Source of the DNA: an uncultured Bacilli bacterium
GTDB lineage: Bacteria > Bacillota_I > Bacilli_A > RF39 > UBA660
Length of the DNA stretch: 9,054 nt
Direction of reading: 5' to 3'
Assembly (NCBI GenBank): GCA_947584105.1
Contig: CANPWK010000045.1
Location: 1 to 9,054, forward strand
Made by a program: the position numbers and the translations under genes. Positions 1 to 6,393 of the stretch are shown piece after piece; the stretch's first letter is position 1, and each line of letters starts with the position of its first letter. Under the pieces are notes generated by a model. The model was not told where the DNA came from and ran no database searches. It saw only the letters and a program-made list of their open reading frames with translations.

Positions 1-4
1 TGTA

Positions 5-17
5 TTTTTTTTTTTTT
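5..17. repeat. 13-nt homopolymeric T tract
   Basis: An uninterrupted run of 13 T residues lies directly upstream of the extended -10 element of the surface-protein gene. It may be the U tract of a terminator belonging to a gene left of the window, or part of the promoter spacer. The window edge hides the sequence needed to decide. Confidence 0.9.
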
Positions 18-25
18 GATAAAAT
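17..25 (+). promoter_or_regulatory. Extended -10 promoter of the surface-protein gene
   Basis: TGATAAAAT matches the TGnTATAAT extended -10 consensus with one mismatch in the hexamer. Transcription would start near 32, giving a leader of about 14 nt that contains the AAAGG ribosome binding site at 33-37. Any -35 box would fall at or beyond the left edge. The same TGnTARAAT shape recurs upstream of rnhC and possibly fmt. Confidence 0.5.
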
Positions 26-45
26 GGGTACGAAAGGTAGGGAGT

Positions 46-1575
46 ATGAAAAAATATTTAAGACTATTTTTAATAATATTTCTAATGATGATATCTATTA
101 ATAACGTTAAAGCAGAAAATTATAAAACTGGGGATTTAATTAGTTATAATAATATCAAATTTTATGTAATGGAAGATAATGGAGATTATTTAACACTGTT
201 AAAAGCAACACCCCTAACGGTTGATGAAGTAAATAATTATGGAAAAGGGTATGTTAATAGAAATACAAGCGTATCAAAAGGTACAGCATATGATGTTAAG
301 GGATACGGTTATGGGGGAGTAGCTTATGATTCTGGAGACAATTATACATCTAACTACCATGATTCGGATATCAAACATATAGTAGATGGTTGGAGTAATA
401 GTGTACTTAATCAAAGTGATTTAAAAGAGGTTGCTATAACATATTATGATGATATTTCAAAAGGAACTATAACAGGAAATTACAAAGTTAGATTAATCAC
501 TAATAATGAATATACTAGTTCATCACCTTTTTTATCACCTTTTAAAAGTAGTTGGATTTACAGCCATTCATATTTGACTATGGAAGGTTATTTAATCGTT
601 AATAGAATGGTAAATCTAAATAGTACATTGATAAGGACGTTTTCAAATTACCCTTATTATTGGAATTGTTCTTATAATTGGTGCCCTTATGACTCAGCAA
701 GTCATGGAGTAAGACCAGTAATAAATTTAAATAAGAGTGCAAGTATAACTAAAATAAAAAATAATTTAAAAGATATCAATGATACCGAGTTTAAAATAGG
801 GGATATGATAGAATATAACGGTAAAGAATTTTATGTTATAAAAGATTCTAGTAAGACAGATGATAAATTAACAATAATTACTAAATTACCATTATCATAT
901 GAAGTAAATAAAATAGGTAGTAGAAAAAGCACCTTAATTCCTGGGACAATTGAACTTGAAGATAGTACTGAGTATCATCTAGGTGATATTTATTATTATA
1001 AAAATGAGGGTTGTGGTAGAAGCGATAATGGCAGCGCAATTAATGATGGTTGTGAAACTAATTATACAAATTCACATATAAAACCAATAGTAGATGAATG
1101 GGCAGGATCATTTTTTGAAAATAATGATTTAACAGAAGATGAATTAGGATATAAAGCTAGATTAATAACAATAGAGGAATTAAATAAAAATTTAAAATAT
1201 GTAGGAAGAGGGCCAACAGAAACGAATCAAATAACTTCTACTGAATATTATGAAATGTCAGAAGATACTCCATTTGCACTTTATGATTGTTTCACCATGT
1301 CACAAATATTAGATTCAAATTATCAAGTATATAGTATTGATAAAAATGGTAATGTAGGTGAATCTAAGGTATATGACACAAAAGGAATATGTCCTGTTGT
1401 AACAATAGAAAAAAAGGTTGCAACAAATAGTGATAACAATAATATTAATAAAGATAATAAAATAAGTATTCCAGACACTCTACTTAAAAATCCTGTATTT
1501 ATTGTAGTAATTGGAATTATCTTAATAGTTATAGCTACCATCACTGTGAGTTTAATATTAAAAAAGAAAAAATAG
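46..1575 (+). CDS. Secreted membrane-anchored protein with two copies of an extracytoplasmic domain
   Basis: The predicted protein has 509 residues and its specific function is not recognised. Residues 1-23 form a signal peptide (MKKYLRLFL, hydrophobic core, then VKA as the likely cleavage site). Two diverged domain copies follow. Copy 1 (about 26-230) has GDLISYNNIKFYV, DIKHIVDGW (108-116), YKVRLIT (146-152) and RPVINL (223-228). Copy 2 (about 247-455) has GDMIEYNGKEFYV, HIKPIVDEW (344-352), YKARLIT (369-375) and CPVVTI (449-454). An Asn/Lys-rich linker leads to one transmembrane helix (484-505) and a terminal KKKK, so the bulk lies outside the cell. The RPVI-L ending and the D/H-I-K-x-I-V-D-x-W core resemble DUF6273-like domains of Firmicute surface proteins; that link is inference. 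ATG 46 is preferred over an upstream in-frame TTG at 16 because it follows AAAGG by 8 nt and gives a clean signal peptide. The stop lies inside the downstream terminator. Confidence 0.85.
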   Translation: MKKYLRLFLIIFLMMISINNVKAENYKTGDLISYNNIKFYVMEDNGDYLTLLKATPLTVDEVNNYGKGYVNRNTSVSKGTAYDVKGYGYGGVAYDSGDNYTSNYHDSDIKHIVDGWSNSVLNQSDLKEVAITYYDDISKGTITGNYKVRLITNNEYTSSSPFLSPFKSSWIYSHSYLTMEGYLIVNRMVNLNSTLIRTFSNYPYYWNCSYNWCPYDSASHGVRPVINLNKSASITKIKNNLKDINDTEFKIGDMIEYNGKEFYVIKDSSKTDDKLTIITKLPLSYEVNKIGSRKSTLIPGTIELEDSTEYHLGDIYYYKNEGCGRSDNGSAINDGCETNYTNSHIKPIVDEWAGSFFENNDLTEDELGYKARLITIEELNKNLKYVGRGPTETNQITSTEYYEMSEDTPFALYDCFTMSQILDSNYQVYSIDKNGNVGESKVYDTKGICPVVTIEKKVATNSDNNNINKDNKISIPDTLLKNPVFIVVIGIILIVIATITVSLILKKKK

Positions 1576-1603
1576 TTTGCAAATTAATTTTGCAAACTAT
1601 TTT
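1569..1603. terminator. Bidirectional intrinsic terminator between the surface-protein gene and rnhC
   Basis: A perfect 15-bp stem (1569-1583 with 1589-1603) closes a 5-nt loop. The 5' side is preceded by an A-rich run and the 3' arm ends in TTTT, so it can act on transcripts from either side. The stop codons of both convergent genes (TAG 1573-1575 on +, TAA at 1604-1602 on -) lie in or at the edge of the stem. The core AATAGTTTGCAAA nearly matches the stem of the terminator at 8738-8776. Confidence 0.87.
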
Positions 1604-2561
1604 ATAATTCACTTAATAAATTTTTAATTTTATCTGTATTTTTGAAATTAAGTTTAGCAATTGTTTTTAAATAATCAAAGCCTTTATCCTTAACAATTTG
1701 CATTGCCACTTGATCAACTTTATCACTAGCTCCTTTTGGAATATTAATGCCAACTTCTTTTGATAGTTTGTTAAATTCATTAATAAAAATATATCTACTT
1801 ATTAATGATGAACAAGCAACTGCTAATGATTTAGATTCTCCTTTAGTTAGAAAGGTAATATCACGTACTACATTTTGATTATCTTTAAGATAACTATAGT
1901 AAATATATTTTGGGGCAAATTCATCTACAATAATATAATCATAATTTTTAATTTTTTGTTTCATTTTAAATAATACTTTATTATGTAAAATTGCTTTTAT
2001 TTTATTCATGTTTATATTTTCATTATAATTATCATTATATTGTTTATTAGTTAGAATGATACTTTCATAAGATATTTTCTTTATTATTTCAGGAACAATT
2101 TCTAAAATTTTATCATCAGTCATTTTTTTAGAATCTTTAACTCCTAAATTTTCCAAGTAAGGAATATCTTCTTTAGAAACAAAACTAGCTGTAACAACAA
2201 TTGGTCCAAAATAATCACCAGTGCCTACCTCATCTGATCCTATACTAGATGAATTATATATTTTAGGATCAATAAAAATTGGTTCTTTAGAATCTTTACT
2301 TTTAGAATTACTTTCTTTTATCTCAATTTTTCCACTATTAATTTTTTCTGTTTGAATCCAAAAATCACTAGCTAAATCAGCATCATTTCCTTGAAAAACA
2401 ACTTTTCCTGATTCATATAAAGTAATAACAGTATCTCCATCTTTGGCTTGCCATTTAGCATATTGAGGAGTTTTTTCTCTTTTGCACCAATCAAGTTCTT
2501 TATCCATTAATTTTTGAGTTTCTTCACATACTTTAAATGAAATAACATTATTTTTTTTCAT
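1602..2561 (-). CDS. rnhC: Ribonuclease HIII
   Basis: RNase HIII hydrolyses the RNA strand of RNA-DNA hybrids in the cytoplasm, using divalent metal ions. The 319-residue length is normal for the family. Residues 1 to about 85 form the N-terminal TBP-like substrate-binding domain that separates HIII from HII, with the typical WQAKDGDTVITLYESGKVVFQG stretch at 37-58 (key features: K-W-Q, G-K-V-x-F-Q-G). The catalytic domain carries GSDEVGTGDYFGP (108-120). The expected acidic active-site residues are present: D110, E111, D213 (IIVDEF) and E242 (KGESKS). SSLISRY at 251-257 corresponds to the conserved ASIIARY helix. The start is supported by AGAGG 7 nt upstream. In many Bacilli rnhC is next to zapA and cvpA; here cvpA is the divergent neighbour and zapA is absent. 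Confidence 0.96.
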   Translation of the reverse strand: MKKNNVISFKVCEETQKLMDKELDWCKREKTPQYAKWQAKDGDTVITLYESGKVVFQGNDADLASDFWIQTEKINSGKIEIKESNSKSKDSKEPIFIDPKIYNSSSIGSDEVGTGDYFGPIVVTASFVSKEDIPYLENLGVKDSKKMTDDKILEIVPEIIKKISYESIILTNKQYNDNYNENINMNKIKAILHNKVLFKMKQKIKNYDYIIVDEFAPKYIYYSYLKDNQNVVRDITFLTKGESKSLAVACSSLISRYIFINEFNKLSKEVGINIPKGASDKVDQVAMQIVKDKGFDYLKTIAKLNFKNTDKIKNLLSEL

Positions 2562-2585
2562 CTTAAAACCTCTTTTTCTATATCT

Positions 2586-2594
2586 ATTTTAACA
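2586..2594 (-). promoter_or_regulatory. Extended -10 promoter of rnhC
   Basis: Read on the minus strand this is TGTTAAAAT, an extended -10 with TAAAAT as the hexamer. Transcription would begin near 2579, just ahead of the AGAGG ribosome binding site at 2573-2569, giving a leader of about 18 nt. No convincing -35 box is visible at 17 bp spacing, which extended -10 promoters tolerate. Confidence 0.5.
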
Positions 2595-2608
2595 TATTTT
2601 CCTTGAAA

Positions 2609-2636
2609 TTACTTTATTTTTTTTTATGTTTATAAT
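2609..2636 (+). promoter_or_regulatory. Promoter of cvpA
   Basis: A perfect TATAAT at 2631-2636 has TTACTT 16 bp upstream (2609-2614). The spacer contains a run of nine T residues (2617-2625). An alternative reading pairs TTGAAA (2603-2608) with TATGTT (2625-2630) at 16 bp. Either places the transcription start some 14-20 nt before the cvpA start codon. The region is shared, back to back, with the rnhC promoter. Confidence 0.55.
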
Positions 2637-2656
2637 ATAATTAAAATGGTGGTAGT

Positions 2657-3316
2657 ATGATTAATGTAATTATTTTGTTATTGTTATTATTGGGAACAAT
2701 TATTGGTTTTAAAAGAGGGTTCTCGTATCAATTAGTAAAAATGGTAGGAATTTTTTTAATTTTGATTCTATCATTTATTTTCAAAAATAAATTAGGGATA
2801 TTTCTACTACACAAATTTCCTATTATGAATTTTGGTGAAGGATTACAAGCTTTAAATATAATTGCTTATCAATTTTTAGCTTTTATTATATTATTTTTTC
2901 TTTTATCTTTGGTATTAAGATTATTATTAATATTAACAAAAAGTTTTGAAAAAGTAGTAAAAGCTACTATAGTTTTGGCTATTCCATCGAAAATATTTGG
3001 CTCTGTTTTAGGTTTTATTGAGTATTATATTTATATATTTTTTATATTGGTAATTTTAACTTTACCCGTTTTTAAAGTTGATTTAAATAAAAGTAAGATT
3101 GCCTGTTTTATTTTAAATAATACTCCAGTAATTAGTAAAAAAATGAATATTAAAACATTAGAAGAAGTTAGAGATATTATTAATAGTAATAGTGATGATA
3201 AAGCTGAAGAGATTATAGATATTTTTATAAAAAATAATATAATAAATGAACGTGATTTAGATAAATTAATAGATAAGGGAAAAATATCTGATGTAGATAT
3301 GGCAAATAAAAGTTGA
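2657..3316 (+). CDS. cvpA: CvpA family membrane protein
   Basis: The protein has 219 residues and is an integral membrane protein of the CvpA (colicin V production) family. Hydrophobic segments at about 2-17, 27-42, 68-93 and 117-137 give the four-helix layout of the family, and GTIIGFKRGF (13-22) matches its N-terminal signature. The last 80 residues are hydrophilic and helical, probably cytoplasmic. In E. coli CvpA was found through colicin V secretion and has been linked to envelope homeostasis; the molecular activity of the family is not settled. The start follows GGTGG by 4 nt, and the transcript probably begins at the TATAAT promoter just upstream. There is no terminator in the 75-bp gap to fmt, so read-through into the fmt-mur genes is possible. 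Family assignment rests on topology and the N-terminal motif. Confidence 0.8.
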   Translation: MINVIILLLLLLGTIIGFKRGFSYQLVKMVGIFLILILSFIFKNKLGIFLLHKFPIMNFGEGLQALNIIAYQFLAFIILFFLLSLVLRLLLILTKSFEKVVKATIVLAIPSKIFGSVLGFIEYYIYIFFILVILTLPVFKVDLNKSKIACFILNNTPVISKKMNIKTLEEVRDIINSNSDDKAEEIIDIFIKNNIINERDLDKLIDKGKISDVDMANKS

Positions 3317-3367
3317 TTTTAACAAAATATTAAATATTATATTTATCTAGAATAAATATGAAATAAA

Positions 3368-3376
3368 TGATAGAAT
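3368..3376 (+). promoter_or_regulatory. Possible extended -10 promoter of fmt
   Basis: TGATAGAAT fits the extended -10 pattern and lies 15 nt before the fmt start codon. The start site would be near 3381-3383, leaving almost no leader, so the site may be fortuitous. No good -35 box is visible. The gap between cvpA and fmt contains no stem-loop with a T run. Confidence 0.3.
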
Positions 3377-3391
3377 GAAAATGGTGATGAA

Positions 3392-4345
3392 ATGAATAGA
3401 AAACAAGAATTAGTTAAGGATATAAAAATAGTGTTTATGGGAACACCATTATTTAGTGTACCAGTATTAACTAGATTATATCAAAATTATAATGTTTTAG
3501 CGGTAGTTACACAACCAGATAAACCAGTTAATAGAGGTAGAAAAGTAGGAATATCTCCTATTAAGCAGTTCGCTTTAGATAATAATATTTTAATATTGCA
3601 GCCTGACAAAATTAAGAATCAATATCAAGAAATTATTGATCTTTCACCAGATATGATTATAACTTGTGCATATGGTCAAATTATTCCTAAAGAGCTTTTA
3701 GATTATCCTAAATATGGTTGTATTAATGTGCATGCTTCTTTATTACCTAATCTTAGAGGTGGAGCACCGATTCAAAGAGCTATTATGAACGGTTATAAAA
3801 AAACTGGTATTACTATTATGTATATGGATGTTAAAATGGATAATGGAGATATTCTTGCTAAACAAGAAATTGAAATATCACCATTAGATAATTATACAAA
3901 ATTACATGATAAATTATCTAAGTTAGGGAGTGAATTATTAATTGATACTATTCCTAAAATAATTAATGGTTCTATTAATCCTATTAAACAGGATGAGACA
4001 AAAGTTACATATGGTTTTAATATTACAAAAGAAGATGAGAAGATAAATTTTTCTAATTCTAAAGAACAGATATATAATCAGGTTAGAGGGTTAGATGGGT
4101 TTAGTGGTACTTATTTTATCTTAGATGATAAAAGAATCAAATTGTATGAGTGTGAGATTACGGATAATAAATATGATAATTTAATTGATGGAGAAATTAC
4201 TAATATTTATAAAAATGGTGTAGGTGTTAAAGTTTGTGATGGTGAGATTATATTAAAAGTTATTCAACCTGAAGGAAAAAATAAGATGCAAGCTACAGCT
4301 TTTGTGAATGGAAAAAAAGATTTAGTTGGGAAGGTTTTAAAATAG
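3392..4345 (+). CDS. fmt: Methionyl-tRNA formyltransferase
   Basis: Fmt transfers a formyl group from 10-formyltetrahydrofolate to Met-tRNA(fMet), preparing the initiator tRNA. The 317-residue length is typical. The N-terminal Rossmann-type domain opens with IVFMGTPLFSVPVL (13-26). The loop TQPDKPVNRGRKVGISPIK (40-58) corresponds to the tRNA-acceptor-stem loop of E. coli Fmt. The catalytic triad is intact: N112 and H114 in INVHASLLPNLRGGAPIQ, and D150 in KMDNGDIL, with the H-to-D spacing of 36 seen in E. coli. Residues from about 210 form the C-terminal OB-like tRNA-binding domain. About ten extra residues precede the usual start, but the only good ribosome binding site (GGTGA, 4 nt upstream) supports ATG 3392. 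The def, priA and rsmB genes that often flank fmt are absent; fmt instead heads a mur gene run. Confidence 0.96.
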   Translation: MNRKQELVKDIKIVFMGTPLFSVPVLTRLYQNYNVLAVVTQPDKPVNRGRKVGISPIKQFALDNNILILQPDKIKNQYQEIIDLSPDMIITCAYGQIIPKELLDYPKYGCINVHASLLPNLRGGAPIQRAIMNGYKKTGITIMYMDVKMDNGDILAKQEIEISPLDNYTKLHDKLSKLGSELLIDTIPKIINGSINPIKQDETKVTYGFNITKEDEKINFSNSKEQIYNQVRGLDGFSGTYFILDDKRIKLYECEITDNKYDNLIDGEITNIYKNGVGVKVCDGEIILKVIQPEGKNKMQATAFVNGKKDLVGKVLK

Positions 4346-4346
4346 A

Positions 4347-4979
4347 ATGCAAGATATAAAAAATTTTTTTAAATTTATAAAAGATAAATGGAAAAATCCT
4401 AAATTTAAGGGGATAATTCAATTAAGTTTTTGGATTTTATTTTTTATCATAGTTGCTTTAATATTAAAAAGTGCTGAAAAAAGGAATACAAAAATAGATA
4501 AAAAACAGGAAGAAGTAGTAAATAGTTATGAATATAATTATCAATTTCAAGATCAAAATAATAAACTAGATATTAGTGGAACATATTTCCAGGGGAAGAA
4601 AGTTTTTTATATGAATAACAATAAATATTATTATATTAATAATAAATATTATCAAGCTAATAATAATTCTTTAGTTAATATTAATTATGCTTTAAATGAA
4701 TGGGATTATAATAGTATAAAATCTATTATGGATAATAGTGAATATTCCAACAAATTAGAGTATGCGGATGATATCATTAAATATGAGTATAACATTAGTA
4801 ATTTAGATTATAATAATTATTATCAAACTCATTATAATAATAATATAATAATAACTGTTACATTAAAAGATGAAATAATAGATAGTGCTTCAATTAACTA
4901 TGGTTTTGGATTAGTACAAATTAAGTATACTAATATAAATAATATAAAAAATTTGGATATAAATATTGAAGAGGGATAA
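4347..4979 (+). CDS. Single-pass membrane protein of unknown function
   Basis: I do not recognise this 210-residue protein. Residues 1-22 are basic and probably cytoplasmic (FFKFIKDKWKNPKFK). One transmembrane helix spans about 23-41, and a positively charged stretch follows (KSAEKRNTKIDKKQ). The remaining 170 residues are Asn/Tyr-rich and probably extracytoplasmic, with VFYMNNNKYYYINNKYYQ at 86-103 and a hydrophilic beta-like C-terminus. There is no signal-peptidase site, lipobox or catalytic motif that I can see. The start codon is 1 nt after the fmt stop, with GGGAAGG 12 nt upstream, so translation is probably coupled to fmt; its own stop is 1 nt before the first murE. Placement between fmt and murE suggests co-expression with envelope synthesis but does not prove a wall function. 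Composition matches its neighbours, so there is no sign of transfer. Confidence 0.8.
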   Translation: MQDIKNFFKFIKDKWKNPKFKGIIQLSFWILFFIIVALILKSAEKRNTKIDKKQEEVVNSYEYNYQFQDQNNKLDISGTYFQGKKVFYMNNNKYYYINNKYYQANNNSLVNINYALNEWDYNSIKSIMDNSEYSNKLEYADDIIKYEYNISNLDYNNYYQTHYNNNIIITVTLKDEIIDSASINYGFGLVQIKYTNINNIKNLDINIEEG

Positions 4980-4980
4980 T

Positions 4981-6348
4981 ATGATTAATATTAAAAGTGA
5001 TTCAAGAAAGATCAAGAAAGGTGATATTTTTGTAGCTTTAGATGGCATTAATAGTAATGGTAGTGATTATATTAAAAGTGCTATTGAGCGTGGTGCTTCT
5101 AAAGTTGTTACTAAAAGTGGTAAATATAGTGTTTGTACTATTAATGTTGATTCACCAAAAGAATATTTGGATAAATATTTAGAAGAGCATTATCATAAAT
5201 ATTTAGATGAAATGACAATTATTGGTATCACGGGGACAAATGGTAAAACTACAACAGCTTATTTAATTTATCAGGCTTTGAATAAGTTAGGGAAAAAATG
5301 TGCTTATATTGGTACTATAGGTTTTTATATGGAAAAAAAGGTATGTAATTTACCTAATACTAGTGTTGATACATGTGATTTATACGATTTACTTATAAGA
5401 AGTTATGATAATGGTTATAAGTATATAGTGTTGGAAGCTAGTAGTCAAGGATTAAGTTATCGAAGATTTGACACTATTTATTTTGATTATGCCATATTTA
5501 CAAATTTAACTCAGGATCATTTAGATTATCATAAAACAATGGAGAATTATGCTTTAGCTAAGAAAGAACTTTTTAAAAAATTAAAGCCAAATGGAGTAGG
5601 AATTATTAATAGTGATGATGATTATCATAAATATTATATAACGAATAATACTGTAACATATGGAATAAATTCTGGGGATTATAAAATAGATAATTATAAA
5701 TTAAGTTCTAATAGTACCTATATAACTATTAAACATAATAATAATTATTATGATTTTTATTATTCATTAATAGGTAAATATAATATTTATAATGTACTTT
5801 CATGTATTGCTTTGTTAATGCAAATGAAATATAAATATACAGAGATTAAAGATATTATAAAAAATTTAAAAAATGCACCTGGAAGAATGGACATAATCAG
5901 ATATAATAATAATTCAATTATTATAGATTATGCTCATACTCCGGATGCTATGGAAAATGTTTATAAAACAGTAAAACCTATAACTAAAGGTTCAATTATT
6001 ACAGTATTTGGTTGTACTGGTAATAGAGATAGGAAGAAAAGACCTGTAATGATGCAATTAGCTCTAAAATATTCTGATTTTGTTTATGTTACAAGTGATG
6101 ATTTACATGATGAAAGTTTTGTAGAAATTGTTAAAGATATGTTAGAAAATAATCAAGCTAAACATTATAAAATTATTCAGGATAGAGGAATGGCTATTAA
6201 AGAAGGTTTTAATAAATTAAATAATGATGATGTTTTATTAATATTAGGAAAAGGCCATGAAGAAGCAATCATTATTAAGGATAAAAAAATTCCATTTAAT
6301 GATTATAATAAAGTAAATGAGTTAATAAAAATGAAAATTGAAGTTTAA
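4981..6348 (+). CDS. murE: MurE-family ligase, copy 1, with divergent substrate motifs
   Basis: MurE ligases add the third amino acid to UDP-MurNAc-L-Ala-D-Glu, using ATP, in the cytoplasm. This 455-residue copy has the three Mur domains: N-terminal UDP-binding (SDSRKIKKGDIFVAL, 6-20), central ATPase with P-loop TGTNGKTT (84-91), FTNLTQDHLDYH (173-184) and the likely carbamylated K194, and C-terminal domain from about 300 (APGRMD, DYAHTPDA, GCTGNRD). ATP-binding features are intact. Substrate motifs differ from the usual enzyme: the TTPD equivalent is TSVD (127-130), DNPR is DDLH (373-376), and GKGHExYQ is GKGHEEAI (423-430). It may use an amino acid other than meso-diaminopimelate, such as Lys or Orn; that is inference. 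ATG 4981 is preferred over the in-frame TTG at 4966 because GAGGG (4971-4975) lies 5 nt upstream. The N-terminus is about 20 residues shorter than in E. coli MurE. Confidence 0.9.
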   Translation: MINIKSDSRKIKKGDIFVALDGINSNGSDYIKSAIERGASKVVTKSGKYSVCTINVDSPKEYLDKYLEEHYHKYLDEMTIIGITGTNGKTTTAYLIYQALNKLGKKCAYIGTIGFYMEKKVCNLPNTSVDTCDLYDLLIRSYDNGYKYIVLEASSQGLSYRRFDTIYFDYAIFTNLTQDHLDYHKTMENYALAKKELFKKLKPNGVGIINSDDDYHKYYITNNTVTYGINSGDYKIDNYKLSSNSTYITIKHNNNYYDFYYSLIGKYNIYNVLSCIALLMQMKYKYTEIKDIIKNLKNAPGRMDIIRYNNNSIIIDYAHTPDAMENVYKTVKPITKGSIITVFGCTGNRDRKKRPVMMQLALKYSDFVYVTSDDLHDESFVEIVKDMLENNQAKHYKIIQDRGMAIKEGFNKLNNDDVLLILGKGHEEAIIIKDKKIPFNDYNKVNELIKMKIEV

Positions 6349-6352
6349 TTAG

Positions 6353-6393
6353 CACCTTAATATATTTGTCATAAAATATATTGAGGTGTTTTT
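6353..6393 (+). promoter_or_regulatory. Hairpin with T5 tail that sequesters the copy-2 murE ribosome binding site
   Basis: A 15-bp stem (6353-6367 with 6374-6388, one G-U pair) closes a 6-nt loop and is followed directly by TTTTT (6389-6393) and the murE start codon at 6394. The 3' arm ends in GAGGTG (6383-6388), the evident Shine-Dalgarno sequence of that gene, 5 nt from the ATG. The stem begins 4 nt after the stop codon of the upstream murE. It therefore has both the shape of an intrinsic terminator and the geometry of a ribosome-site-blocking hairpin that a terminating ribosome would melt. The structure is seen; the regulatory role is inferred. Confidence 0.75.

Noticed and set aside
16..45. 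Ten-residue upstream extension of the surface protein from a TTG start
   Set aside because: The extension would place charged residues ahead of a clean signal peptide and overlaps the promoter -10; ATG 46 has AAAGG 8 nt upstream.
1323..1544. Minus-strand 73-codon frame inside the surface-protein gene
   Set aside because: It is antisense to the transmembrane and linker region, with a hydrophobic low-complexity product and no independent support.
3317..3391. Possible terminator between cvpA and fmt
   Set aside because: Short AATATT palindromes occur, but there is no stable stem and no T run; I see only a weak promoter-like -10.
4966..4980. TTG start for the first murE
   Set aside because: It lies inside the end of the preceding gene and overlaps the GAGGG ribosome binding site that serves ATG 4981.
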